Positions 10,521-20,779 of a DNA stretch of 64,000 bases are shown here, in pieces (the stretch's first letter is position 1; the number at the start of each line of letters is the position of its first letter). The translations under genes and the position numbers were made by a program. This stretch comes from Echinarachnius parma (Eukaryota; Echinodermata; Echinoidea; Clypeasteroida; Echinarachniidae): contig JBAMJV010003039.1 of the NCBI GenBank assembly GCA_037951105.1, positions 114,134 through 178,133 on the forward strand, written 5' to 3'. Below the pieces are notes generated by a model. That model saw nothing but the letters and a program-made list of their open reading frames with translations, was not told where the DNA came from and searched no databases.

Positions 10521-11060
10521 CGACACACATTTTGCCAGTCGAGAGACAGTCGGATGCCAGTCGGGGTGTCCACTCCATTCTTTTAGTGACACCTTCCCAT
10601 AGGCATAGTGATGAATCATGACTTTCTCTGACATTAAAGTCACTGAACAGTATTTGCTTGTCATTTCTGCCCACTGAAGTAAGGAAGGTATCCAGTTCTT
10701 CATAGGACATGTCTTTCACATCATCAGGGTTGGTCATTGTCGGAGCATCAGCACTTATTAGGGTGGCCATTCTCCCATTCTGTATCGTCATCGGGAAATG
10801 GTCGATACATGTTAGTAGATCAATTTGCTAACTGCAAAGTCAGCTCCAGCTTCAAGTTGCTCTTGATTGCTACCCCGGCCACACCAGAAGAAATTGTATC
10901 CATCCCCATGTTCTGTAAGGTATCCCTTGTCAGCCGAACGAGTTCAGAGAGAGCTGCAATACCTTGCGAGCTCTTTAGCAACCAGAGCTGTTCTCTTGTC
11001 CGGTCTATCGGCAGTAGGTTTGTCCACATTATATGCCAGTGGTTAGAGGTATTACCGTTC
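10500..11060 (-). pseudogene. Decayed RTE-like LINE endonuclease fragment
   Basis: The minus strand reads SADAPTMTNPDDVKDMSYEE, then LDTFLTSVGRNDKQILFSDF followed by N. This matches the middle of an RTE/BovB-like AP endonuclease, where family members have xAYAPT and LGDFNAR. Upstream on the same strand, TREQLWLLKSSQ and GVAGVAIKSNLKLEL are shifted pieces of the same domain. Frames are interrupted, so no protein is expected. The reverse-transcriptase fragment at 25385 could be from the same LINE group. Confidence 0.7.
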
Positions 11061-11522
11061 TTTTCTTTCCTTGGGTCAGCCTAAACCAGCCTGCCAAGCA
11101 TGTTGCCCAGTGGGTGGCCGCTGTTTGCATGTTAACACATACGAGGAGCCAAAGGTGAGGATGGGTACTATATTGGATGCAATGTCAAGGGACCTATCAT
11201 TAAAAGAACATGACATGACACCACGGACTTAATAACTACATATTCCCCAAATGCAAGTAAACCATACATCCCAGAAGGAACATATCAGACAAGCAATTAA
11301 AATATGTAAAGAACCTCTTTCCATAACCACCCCTATGCCTAGTCAAGCAAAGTCAAGGGAAATGTGTTTTTGTTTGTGCATGCCGTTAGTGATCAATGAA
11401 CAATCTAGCAGAGAGGCTAGTGATTAGCAGATTGCTGTGTGATGATATCAAATGATGATCGTCGTCAGTGTTAACTGTTAACTGACGCAACAGATATACG
11501 TCACTCAACCAAGTCGGGCTGA
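11061..11522. other. 3' flank of TRIM B, no gene
   Basis: The last 60-70 bases match the DNA just after the stops of TRIM A, C and D. The rest is unassigned. Confidence 0.5.
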
Positions 11523-12767
11523 TTAGGTTAGTGTAATCTTTTTGGCCGTAGATACCAGGGTCACTTCAGCACCTTCGCCAGTGTTGGTCACGACTACTGC
11601 GGTTCCATCGGGGGAAACCGAGAGTATGAGGGCGCTGCAGCCGTGGTTTTCGTTCTCAAAGAGCGTGTCCAGGAGATTCCCATCGAGTGTGTATCTCTGG
11701 AGTGTCCGACTACCACTGGATCCCTTCCAGAGGACGTAGAGGAGTCTCTCATTGTCGCAGCCGATCGCGACCTCCTTCCATTCGGCACGAGTGATCGTGC
11801 GCAAGATCTTGCCGACAAGGTCAATTACAGAGATCTTGGAGGAATCGTGAGTGAACAAAATCACGTCAGCCTCACGAGGACATACAGCAACACGGACTGG
11901 GTTTAGACCCTCTACATTGATAGACTTCTGCAAAGCCCTATCCTGGCGCAAGACACGAACCATACCGTCACCAACGACATATATATTGTCTGCGTAGTCT
12001 GTTGCTACGCTTTGCAACTCGTTACACGGTGTCAAACTGGAAGAAATTTTACCACCCGGTTGTGTGATGACATCATCAGATTTCAACAGAACTAGACGTA
12101 GATCAGAAAGTGATGCGAGTGATGAATAACCATACCCTATCCTCGTTTCTAACTGAAACTGCGTGGCGGACTCATACTTCACATTTGTCTGTTTCACTGC
12201 AAAATAATTGCTATCTAGGTAGTGTTTGCAATTTGTTTCGAAATGGTTACCACCTGAGCCGTAATACCACCTTTTATCATCTGGTTGCGATGCAACCCCT
12301 GCAAAAAAAGCTACCACCACCACCCGTCCATCTTTCGTGAAGGTCATCGAATAATGACCAGCGGTGCAAGATTCGATGCTGATATTTCTTCTGTCCCTGA
12401 TTGCCATCACCAAAGATCCCAGACTTGGCTCATCTTTTGTTGTATGGAAATGTAGTTGTTGTGACACCGATTCACTGATCTTTTGAAGTAGACTGAGATC
12501 CAGTCTCTCTGAAGTCACCTTGTCGAGTGTTTCCTGCAGAGGTTGTAGATTCTTGTAGGAAAGTGCGATGGCCACATCATTAGATTTTTGTTCAAGGATC
12601 GTTCTTGCTTCCGACTCAAACGAGGCTAGGGTCTTCTTCACCTCTCTGGATTTCTGTCGGAGCTTTACAAGTTCTTGGCGTTGGTTTTGCAGAAATAAGT
12701 TTCTTGTGGCCTTGACGTATCGTTCCCATCGTTTTGTCTCTTGTTCAACCTTCGACTTCATCTTCAT
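11523..12767 (-). CDS. TRIM copy B, 3' part: coiled coil and beta-propeller
   Basis: A 414-codon open frame from the middle of the coiled coil (MKMKSKVEQETKRWERYVKA) to KKITLT and a TAA stop. It is not a gene by itself: the ATG is the internal Met that follows the MITE insertion, and the RING/B-box half lies at 13493-14344. No stop or shift has accumulated, so the product may still be made. If the MITE is spliced out (donor at 13515, acceptor ending at 12779) this part begins at 12778 and joins in frame. The propeller carries its own version of the variable segment at about 12200-12310. Between that segment and the C terminus it is nearly identical to the paralogues. Confidence 0.85.
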   Translation of the reverse strand: MKMKSKVEQETKRWERYVKATRNLFLQNQRQELVKLRQKSREVKKTLASFESEARTILEQKSNDVAIALSYKNLQPLQETLDKVTSERLDLSLLQKISESVSQQLHFHTTKDEPSLGSLVMAIRDRRNISIESCTAGHYSMTFTKDGRVVVVAFFAGVASQPDDKRWYYGSGGNHFETNCKHYLDSNYFAVKQTNVKYESATQFQLETRIGYGYSSLASLSDLRLVLLKSDDVITQPGGKISSSLTPCNELQSVATDYADNIYVVGDGMVRVLRQDRALQKSINVEGLNPVRVAVCPREADVILFTHDSSKISVIDLVGKILRTITRAEWKEVAIGCDNERLLYVLWKGSSGSRTLQRYTLDGNLLDTLFENENHGCSALILSVSPDGTAVVVTNTGEGAEVTLVSTAKKITLT

Positions 12768-12770
12768 GGT

Positions 12771-13527
12771 GGGCCATTCTTTGAAAAGTGAAACTTTTTT
12801 GGAAAAAATGAAGTTTGTTTTTTCAGTAGTTTTATTTCATTATTTGAAAGATCAGTGTCCAAGGGTTCATGAAATATATATATTTTTTTAAATTTATAAA
12901 ATTTCTTAGAAAAATTCATAAATTTTCATATTTCAATATTCAAATAAAAATCATAACTCAGGAAATAATCAAGCTAGCCCAGTCCTTTTATTCTCCTGTA
13001 CATGATGATACCAACTTTGTGACAATTGAACTTCATTTTACTAAACTTATTATTTGTAAAATTCATATTTCCATTCACATTGTACATGTCACACACGTGA
13101 CCACCCCAAAATGTCACACACGTGACCCAGACATCCCCACATAATAACGTGCATTAAAAAACAACCGTTTGAGATAATTTTAATCTTTCACCATTTTCTT
13201 ACTTACAGATATATATCAGTTGTCTGATACTAATATGAACATTTTAGCTTTTCATATTTCACAGGATTTCCAAAATGAAATTGAGTTAAATTTTTTTTCT
13301 TCAAAAGTGCTCCCGTGCGAAGTCACACACGTGACCGATGCCATTTGACCTCTGTCCTTGGGCAACGTAATCCTAATAAAATCTTTTGTGTTACACATGA
13401 AAGACTTCAACATATGCAAGTCATATATGAAGTTCACATCACCATACCTCCTATACTTACTAAAATATAAGCATCTTATTTCAGAATTTTTCCTATTTTG
13501 GGTCACACACGTGACCAAGAATGGCCC
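12771..13527. mobile_element. 757-bp MITE with GGGCCATTCTT termini inserted in TRIM B
   Basis: Ends GGGCCATTCTT and AAGAATGGCCC are exact inverted repeats. The flanking 4-mers are TGGT (12767-12770) and TGTT (13528-13531), a 4-bp duplication with one change when compared with CATGTTGAAC in the intact paralogues. The near-palindrome GTCACACACGTGAC occurs four times (13088, 13114, about 13323, 13502). A 768-bp sister sits at 54348-55115 with ATTT on both sides. No coding capacity. The terminal repeats supply a possible splice donor and acceptor in TRIM B. Confidence 0.9.
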
Positions 13528-14344
13528 TGTTGAACATTTCATCATGCATGAGCATTGATTTGTCGACGGTATCAAGCACCGAAATGAATGAGGCGCATTC
13601 TTGCGATTTCTCATCAACTCGTGACAACTGGCAACGGATTCTCTCCTTCAGTGTCGACACAAATTCGCCGATCGGGACATGCTCGTGATTGTTCTCTGTA
13701 CGGTGATCGTTTTCAGTGCATTCATCACAAATTGGAAGGTTGCAAACAGTGCAGAAGAGTCGCAACTTCATATCCGCGTGATTCTGACAAAATGTTGATA
13801 CACCCTCTTCATGCTCTTCGACGTCGCCTTTCCTGCAGTCGTACGCACCACTGTCTTCCATCCCCTTCATCAGTTCTTGCTCTGGTACGGCCGTTACGGT
13901 ATGGTTTCTACTCGCCTTCATCTTAGCGTGAGCACTGCTGCATTGTTGACACATTGTCTGTGCGCACTCGGAGCAGTGAACGAATCCATGAGGCTGGTTT
14001 ATATCCGTGTGGGTTCCCCCACAGATATCACATGCTATGGGTAACCTAGCCGACTTGGCGTCTTGATTCACTTCTTCGTCCTCAAGAACCCGAAGGAGCT
14101 TCATCGTCCGGAAATCTAGCGTCAAAGCAGCGACACCTCCCTCCGGTATATCTGACACCTTTTGGCACAGGGGACATGGTATGGAACTTGCGCTGCCTTT
14201 CTCTGTCTGGAACTTTTCGAGGCACTTTTCACAGAAACTGTGCAGACAGAACAACGCTCTCGGGTTCTTGAAACGATTAAAGCAAATGGCACACTTTATT
14301 TCTTCCTCTAACTTCTCACACACTGACAGACACTTTCCAGCCAT
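13493..14344 (-). CDS. TRIM copy B, 5' part: RING, B-box1, B-box2 and start of coiled coil
   Basis: A 283-codon frame from MAGKCLSVCEKLEEE, with RING at residues 18-60 (C-x2-C, CLHSFCEKC, CPLC), B-box1, B-box2 (CQNHADMKLRLFC) and the first coiled-coil segment. Host homology ends at MLMHDEMFN; the residues after that (RAILGHVCDPK) are encoded by the MITE end. Two insertions distinguish it: about seven residues (SARLPIA) before B-box1 and EEHE before B-box2. All zinc ligands are present. Read without splicing it would give a truncated RING/B-box protein without a propeller. Confidence 0.85.
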   Translation of the reverse strand: MAGKCLSVCEKLEEEIKCAICFNRFKNPRALFCLHSFCEKCLEKFQTEKGSASSIPCPLCQKVSDIPEGGVAALTLDFRTMKLLRVLEDEEVNQDAKSARLPIACDICGGTHTDINQPHGFVHCSECAQTMCQQCSSAHAKMKASRNHTVTAVPEQELMKGMEDSGAYDCRKGDVEEHEEGVSTFCQNHADMKLRLFCTVCNLPICDECTENDHRTENNHEHVPIGEFVSTLKERIRCQLSRVDEKSQECASFISVLDTVDKSMLMHDEMFNRAILGHVCDPK

Positions 14345-14570
14345 ATTTATTACATCTTTGAGCAGTGAATTCTAGATAACAACATGTCTATAATAAGAGT
14401 TATATGGGGTTGTTTTGAAGGAGGACATCATTACCATGTCTGTATTCTGTAATAATCGATTCCAAACTAAAACATACATTGATACCAACGGTTCTTAACT
14501 GCTGTCCTCTACGTAAGTACTCTTCCGAGTGTTAACATTTGAAAGTAATTAATTTTTACTACTCACCATG
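14345..14570. other. 5' flank of TRIM B
   Basis: Homologous to the DNA upstream of TRIM A and C. It is the probable promoter-proximal region of the minus-strand gene. No individual site is assigned. Confidence 0.55.
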
Positions 14571-15134
14571 TTAAAGGGATAGTTGAGTTCTGGTAAGGAG
14601 AGTACAGTTTTAGTGAAACTGAATTTTAGTAACCAAAACCTGCATCATTACATTACAAACTAATAGTTATAACTAGAAAGGAACACAAAATTACAAATGA
14701 CGTAGTAAAGATCATGTTATCATTCAAAAAGAGCCGTTAAAACGTAAGAGGGCGCTCTCTAAACACTCATCGGTTTTTAACCATTTTGAATAAAATATTG
14801 TGCATGTGATGCTTTGTTGAAATAGTGATTAGATAGAGAAATAACCAACAACTATTTAAATACCTATTTTGTAACTTTTTGAAAAGAGGAAGCATTTTTT
14901 TGAATTTTTAACGGCTGGTTCAAAATTCTCTAATAAACCCGGGGCCCCGGGTTTATTACAAATTGTTATATTTATGGATATTTCAGCCGTTTCTGAACCG
15001 ATTTTGATCAAACAAAGATGATTTTATTGTTTAAATATTATGCTCTTTCAAATGTTACACTCAGTTTTTCATTACCTCACAAACCAATTAAGTAGTCTAG
15101 CGCCCTCTCTACCAAAACTCAACTTTCCCTTTAA
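14571..15134. mobile_element. TTAA-flanked MITE, family 1
   Basis: TTAA at 14571-14574 and 15131-15134, ends TTAAAGGGATAGTTGAGTTC and CAACTTTCCCTTTAA. The unfilled site is in the TRIM D flank at 53154-53157, in the context AATGTTAACATAAGAAATAG. That proves the element inserted and duplicated TTAA. The interior holds CCGGGGCCCCGG (about 14939-14950). Confidence 0.88.
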
Positions 15135-15771
15135 CATAAGAAATAGTTCCTACTGTGTTATTGTTTTCTCAAACGCATTAACACATTGTGATCCGTACAC
15201 ATTACGATTTGACAGCTGGCTTTAGACTACCAAGAACATTACAGTGGAAGATTTCATCCAATTTCCATAAAATATTACATAACGTGAACCAAATATTTAC
15301 AATATCAACATTTGCGAAATGAATAGTAAAACACATGTGAACTCGTTAAAAGTAACCTACAATTATTGATTTTGTAGGAAAATACAATTACACAAACATA
15401 CAATAATTACATAATCATATCTTTATTTACTCAATGTCACCCAAATGAGCTTGGAATCTATCAATTAGTGTTTACAATGTCACTTGTTCAACTTGAAGAG
15501 CTCTCCAACCGGTTCAGGCTTAGAATACATCCCGGAAGCTAGAGAACGATTAAATTGCACTTTCAACGTCTGCTTTCAAGAAATAACTAGACATAATTAG
15601 ACACAAATCTGACCTTCTCCTTTCAACTTTGCTCGTCGTCCCTCGAATGAAGCTGAATAACTGTAAAAAGGATGGAATGAAACGTCTTCTGGGGGTGAAC
15701 TGGAAATATCACAGCGAAGCCACGAACCTTTCTTTTTCAGCAGTCATTCAGGATTCGTCGCTCTCCATTTT
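15135..15771. other. TRIM B upstream flank
   Basis: Homologous to 3300-4070, 34940-35780 and 53158-54030. Non-coding. Confidence 0.55.
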
Positions 15772-16599
15772 CAAGCTTACAATACCGATGAAAATACCGA
15801 TAGAAAAGACCGATGGAATTTCTTATGTAAACAACGGGCAATTCGCAACTTCCCCTCTGTCGCGTTCATAGTGCAGGGGAATTTAATCGCCTTTTGCATT
15901 CACCGGCCGGAAGTGAAGAATTGTTGCGCAATCGCTTGTAGCGACGTGATCGACAGGGCGAATTCCAAGGAAAGAAACAGAACATGGGTGCGATATCGTC
16001 GACGATCGATCGTGATAAACAAAAAATCCACTATACTTTCAATAAATTTGTTAGTGATCCGTTTTAAATATTGTTCAGTTCATCATTTGGTTATATAAAT
16101 ATATATTTTATAATAAATATATTATTATAACGATGTACATGAAATAGTATTATTGTTTAAAGTTTAAACCTTAATATTCATGCAACATAAATTGTAAGTA
16201 AAACGAATCAATTTATACGTAAACAAAACATCAACAAAAACACGTGCACGATACTCGAGGTTCACTTTACACGAGTTAGCTATGCTGGCGCAGCATAATA
16301 TTATCGCATGCCGTGTTCCGAAAAAAAGCGCGCGGCGTTACACTGCTTTAGCTGGAACAAGATAACGACCTTTGACCGTTTTCATCGGTGTTTTTCACCC
16401 GAACCATTTCATGCTGCCTGTTCTATCGGAGTGACACCGATAGAAAGAGAATTTCTCCTACTCTAAAGTAGGAGAATTTAATCGCCTTTTTCTCTTCTTT
16501 TCATCGCCTATTCTATCGGCTTTTTCACCTCTGTAGCATTCATGCTGGCCGTTTCATCGGATGCGTCCGGACGCATCCGATGAAAAGTCCGTAAGCTTG
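15772..16599. mobile_element. 828-bp insertion with CAAGCTTAC/GTAAGCTTG ends and ATCGG words
   Basis: Absent from the same place in the TRIM A flank (4050-4060), where the host reads straight through CTCTCCAAGTTGTACAGG. The ends are 9-bp inverted repeats. The body repeats short words such as ACCGATAGAA, TTCATCGG and GAATTTAATCGCCTTTT in both orientations and contains a 34-bp perfect palindrome. Superfamily unknown, no protein. Confidence 0.72.
16552..16585. repeat. 34-bp perfect palindrome
   Basis: Two 17-base arms with no spacer, centred on the TCCGGA at 16566-16571. The outer sequence TTTCATCGGATG is a version of the word repeated elsewhere in the surrounding insertion. Confidence 0.9.
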
Positions 16600-17150
16600 A
16601 AAGCAACACAAGTTGTACAGGATTAGAATAATTCCATATCTTGGCATACAGGTTAGCATCAACCCAGTTAGCTACAGAAGAATCGGTCTGATGGTAGCCA
16701 CACACGCCATTCGCTCCCTACGATAAATGACACATTAATCACAAATGATTGTACTCGTTAAAGAGAATCAGTCGTTTGTCTGTGTATATTTATGTGTATT
16801 AAACAAAACAAAAACAATTACAATTTTCGTCTTTTCAAGGGATCTATCAGCTTTGTTGACATGTGCAAACATGAACATGATGAAGAAGGGTTGATAAAAT
16901 ATGTATTTCTGTAATCTGATATTGTGATATATGTTTCTATTCGTAATAATGTACAAATACAATGAGATGTGTAGAACTGCTAGAGTTCTAAGTAAGTTGT
17001 GTTAATTTTGACAATGTTACTTCAATGGATCCCTTTTATTTTTAAGAATCTCTTTAAAGGATAATGAAACGCTGGCATGTTTTCGATTACGGTACTATAA
17101 CTGATAAGTACATAATTCCTGTCACTTCTAGACCTTTTTTCTTCATGCAT
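16600..17150. other. TRIM B upstream flank with eroded MITE
   Basis: Contains the unfilled TTAA site (16735-16738). At about 16836-17034 there is an AAGGGATCT...GGATCCCTTTT element resembling 55519-55728. No gene. Confidence 0.55.
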
Positions 17151-17654
17151 TGTTAAAACGCTGTGTACAAAAACGTTGTGTAAAAAGGTTCTTGAATCTT
17201 TTTATACAACTTTAGGTGTAGCATGATTAGTTTTAGAAAGAAGGGTTGTGTAAAGCGGCCATCGTTCAAGCGTTGTTGAAACGTGTTAAATCACGTGATA
17301 GTTTCGACCGCGAAATCATCGCGACAGAACCCCTTTTGTCCCTCCGCAAACCAAGCGAAACGAGTTAGCGCAGACGGTAGCGTGTTAATCTTATATCCCA
17401 AATATCCCCGGTTCGATTACGACTTTACCGTTTTATAGTACAATCATTTTTGTATTTGCTATGTCAACAACAGGGTTGTTTAAAATTTATTCTAAACAAC
17501 GGTTGTAGAAACAAATTTAAACAACAGTTGTGTAAACTTTAAACAACTGGGGTTGTTTAATGTTTTTAACAAGAGTTGGATGGGTCATATGTTAATCAGC
17601 GGTTGTTGAACATTTTCAACAAGTTGTTGAATTTGTTTACACAGCGTTTTAACA
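17151..17654. mobile_element. 504-bp element with TGTTAAAACGCTGTGTA termini
   Basis: The left end TGTTAAAACGCTGTGTA and right end TACACAGCGTTTTAACA are inverted (the right end has slight differences inside). The interior carries a Pol III-like A/B box pair (17360-17432) and many copies of AACAAC/GTTGTTTAAA. The related TRIM C flank (about 36030-36070) lacks it. No clear target duplication. Confidence 0.72.
17360..17432 (+). other. tRNA-like sequence (A and B boxes) inside a mobile element
   Basis: TTAGCGCAGACGG (A-box-like, 17365-17377) and GGTTCGATTAC (B-box-like, 17410-17420) are correctly spaced for a tRNA-derived internal promoter. The acceptor stem does not pair, so a working tRNA gene is not supported. 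It may be a SINE head captured by the element. Confidence 0.55.
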
Positions 17655-18471
17655 GTGTGGGTATCACTAATAATACATGTTTTTGAAACCACTATCAAAG
17701 TTGATTGGCCTCTGTAGGCTACCATATTTTTTCAACTGTGCTATATAAAACGTAATCCGAGCACATTCTCGAGAGCGTGCTCTAAAAAAAGCGGGTTATG
17801 TAACTGCTGTTGTTGAATCTGTCGCAATGTCAGTGGTTACGCAATCCGCGTTTGTAAGTGCAAGGTCAGATGACGTTTCATATGGTACAGTTGGAAAACA
17901 TGACAGCCCCCAGCAGTGTTCAGGCAAAAGAGATTATAGTGATTTCAAAAGCATGGACTATATTTTATATTATTAATGATACCCAAGAGGAGGTATACGC
18001 GCCTACGGGCCTGTTAATGTACATGTGTTTTTGTGCATGTGATAGCAAAATACCTACTCTAATTAGTATTGGCGTAACGAGTCTCAGCGCATTTATTCCA
18101 CAATGTCCACATAATGCGTGCAAATCACATCCAAATGTCTGTACATCATCGTCCAAATTCCATTAATATGATTACTTTTACTATAAGACCGAAAAGGAAC
18201 GAATTTTAATAAATGAAACTCGACACAAGTGATCCTGGGAACCCGTCATAGCACAGGAACAGTGGTGTCCAATATGGAGCTGTAAATAATGCTGTACAAA
18301 AACACATCTAATTGCAGCCAGAAATGTTATCATAATTTATCTTAAATGGTTGCATAACGGTAGATTATAGTGAGCCACAATTGTGTTGATCTCGAATGCA
18401 ATATGGACACGCCTTGTGTTGATATCGATTCGGATTCAATGACGTCGCGTGAAATAATAAAGTACATTATA
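17655..18471. other. TRIM B upstream flank
   Basis: Homologous to 36070-37280 in the TRIM C flank, for example the shared block GTGAGCCACAATTGTGTTGA. Non-coding as far as I can see. Confidence 0.55.
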
Positions 18472-20026
18472 TTAAAGGGATCTAGTAACTTTGTTGACAC
18501 GTGCAAAAATGTCCACATCCCAAAAGTAATGTTTAACAAATCTACGTTAAATGAATGTGTTTTGGCAGAGAAATGAGAGAAAAATGCAAAATGATATTCC
18601 CTTACTCATTGCACTTACTTTGTACACAGCTTAATTAAATCATCCCGTAGACAGGTTAACATCTGAACACCTTGCACATTGCACTTACTTTGTACATGAA
18701 TTAATTATCCCGTAGACAATTTTATACAGACACATTTCAATCGTAAATGGGCAACTCCAGCGTCACGGACATTACAAATCAGAGAATTTTCATGACTTTC
18801 CAATGCCACTACTAATTCATACCTGTAACTAATGTCTAACTTTTATTTTGATTACAAATCAATAGCCTGGTTAAGTATTCAAAAAAAGTTTCAGAACATT
18901 TATCCAATTCGTTACTGAGTAATTCTGCAAAATGTGCGCCGTCACGGACATTACATGTTTTGGACATGACTTTTTGCATCCATATACATCTTTGCAAAAG
19001 TCTGTGAGTTCTTAGACCTCACAAAGGTGATTTAGGTACTAAATTATAGACAAGGCAATGATGAATTGAATCCAAGTGGTTTTTTGCGAAACGGGCCAGG
19101 CATATGTGATCTAGACAACAGAACGTTGCGTCACGGACATTACATTTTTAGCGTCACGGACATTACACTTTTGTCCACTTTCTCTATACTCGGAAATAAC
19201 CCGCAAAAAATGCTCCATTGTGCATGAAACTTTTTTAATTGTACATTTGATATGTAATCAAACAGTTTTGAGGAAAAAAATTATATTTCAGTTTTGTTTT
19301 TAATTAGCAAAAAATTATTTTAAAAATAGCAATAATTTTTTCCAAAATTATTGTAAAATTTGAAATTTTTCAAAAGAATGTGCAGTAACCCAAATGTTCA
19401 ACTATTTAAAACAATATTATACATTTTTGATGAGGTACAATGCTGTTTTGTGCAAAAAAAAATGTAAAATATAAAAAAAGTTGTGAACATCATGTGCATA
19501 ACACATGGAAAATCATGCACTAAGAGTATAATTTTTGCAATTTGATCATACTATATGAGATTTAACCATCTATTTCTCCTCCCAGTAAGTTATAGTCAAG
19601 TCTTTATTGATTATTGAGACATCCATGTTCAAATTGAGCAAGGAATTTAGTTTTATAAATAGTTCAGAGTACTGACTCAAAGTTCACTATCTGATTAACG
19701 ATACAATTTTTAAAAACTTGTACCAGGAAGGTAGATTATCTTATTTCTTGGCTAAAATAAGAGATTTACATAAGAAAATAATGCTTGAAAATTTTTAGCT
19801 CTGCTTTTTTATACTTTTCACTGTGTATGTAATGTCCGTGACGCAGCCGTAACGTAATGTCCGTGACGCCATTCTGGACAAACCATCAAATATTTTAGTA
19901 AATGCTCTTGATATACTTTATGATATCACATTCTAGCTTTGCAAATTAATTTTAAATTAAATTGAATTAGGACTTCTGCTTCTACAAAAACTTTTATATC
20001 TAAAACGTCACGGACATTACACATCA

Positions 20027-20560
20027 ATGTTGTTGGAGATCGAAAAGCGAGATCGTGAAATCCAACAATTGAAAACAGAGGCAAACAACTACGAAAGCCG
20101 CATAGAAGAGCTTGAGCAATATTCACGCCGAAATTGCCTAATCCTGCATGGAATTCCAGAGCAGCAAGGTGAAGATACAGATGCCCTCATCCGTGATTTG
20201 GCAAAGGAGAAGCTCAAGGTCGACATCGACGCTTTCGACATCGACAGGAGTCATCGCATCGGCAGACCGGGAAGGAAGAATCAACATGGCCGCCCTTTGA
20301 CGCGTCCTGTCATCGTCAAATTCTCGAGGTACGGACCTCGAGCTCGCATCTACGATGCAAGAAAGAACCTCAAAGGAACGAACACCTTCATCCACGAGAA
20401 CCTGACACCAAAACGTCAATCATGGCTACGCAAAGCACGGCAAAAATACCCAGCCCCGCACAACAAAGTCTGGACTCAAGATGGGAGAGTCAAAGTGCGG
20501 ACAAGAGACAACAAAATCATGACTCTCTCCTCTGATAAAGACATAGCCGATAAAACATGA
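20027..20560 (+). CDS. LINE ORF1 protein, C-terminal part (coiled coil, RRM-like, basic C-terminal domain)
   Basis: A 177-codon frame. Residues 1-35 are the end of a coiled coil (EIQQLKTEANNYESRIEELE). Residues about 37-100 form the RRM-like fold beginning RRNCLILHGIPE, and the rest is the basic C-terminal domain (RSHRIGRPGRKN, RPVIVKFSRY, FIHENLTPKRQSWLRKAR). This is the L1-like ORF1p nucleic-acid chaperone found in several CR1-like clades. The first Met is not the native start: the true N terminus is lost at the LINE's 5' truncation next to a GTCACGGACATTAC word. It probably bound its own LINE RNA. Confidence 0.75.
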   Translation: MLLEIEKRDREIQQLKTEANNYESRIEELEQYSRRNCLILHGIPEQQGEDTDALIRDLAKEKLKVDIDAFDIDRSHRIGRPGRKNQHGRPLTRPVIVKFSRYGPRARIYDARKNLKGTNTFIHENLTPKRQSWLRKARQKYPAPHNKVWTQDGRVKVRTRDNKIMTLSSDKDIADKT

Positions 20561-20779
20561 ACATGGACTTTACAGGTATGACCAATTCTATCTGCCCGTT
20601 TGACAATATATATAATGTGAACGCATAAACGTAATCAGTGGTGTTTTTTCAGTTCAGACGCTTATTCACCAATTTTCATTTCTGTATTATAAATTTTGTT
20701 GTTTTTACATTCACCTACATTCATTGTTATTGTTTTTGTCTATCGTTCATGTCGTGTTGTCACTTTGTGTTGAGTTAAC

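Noticed and set aside
11523..12767. Stand-alone propeller gene starting at MKMKSKVEQ
   Set aside because: The Met is internal in the intact paralogues; this is the 3' half of TRIM B after a MITE insertion.
18761..20021. CRISPR array
   Set aside because: Repeats are irregularly spaced, occur in both orientations and lie in an animal genome inside a transposon.
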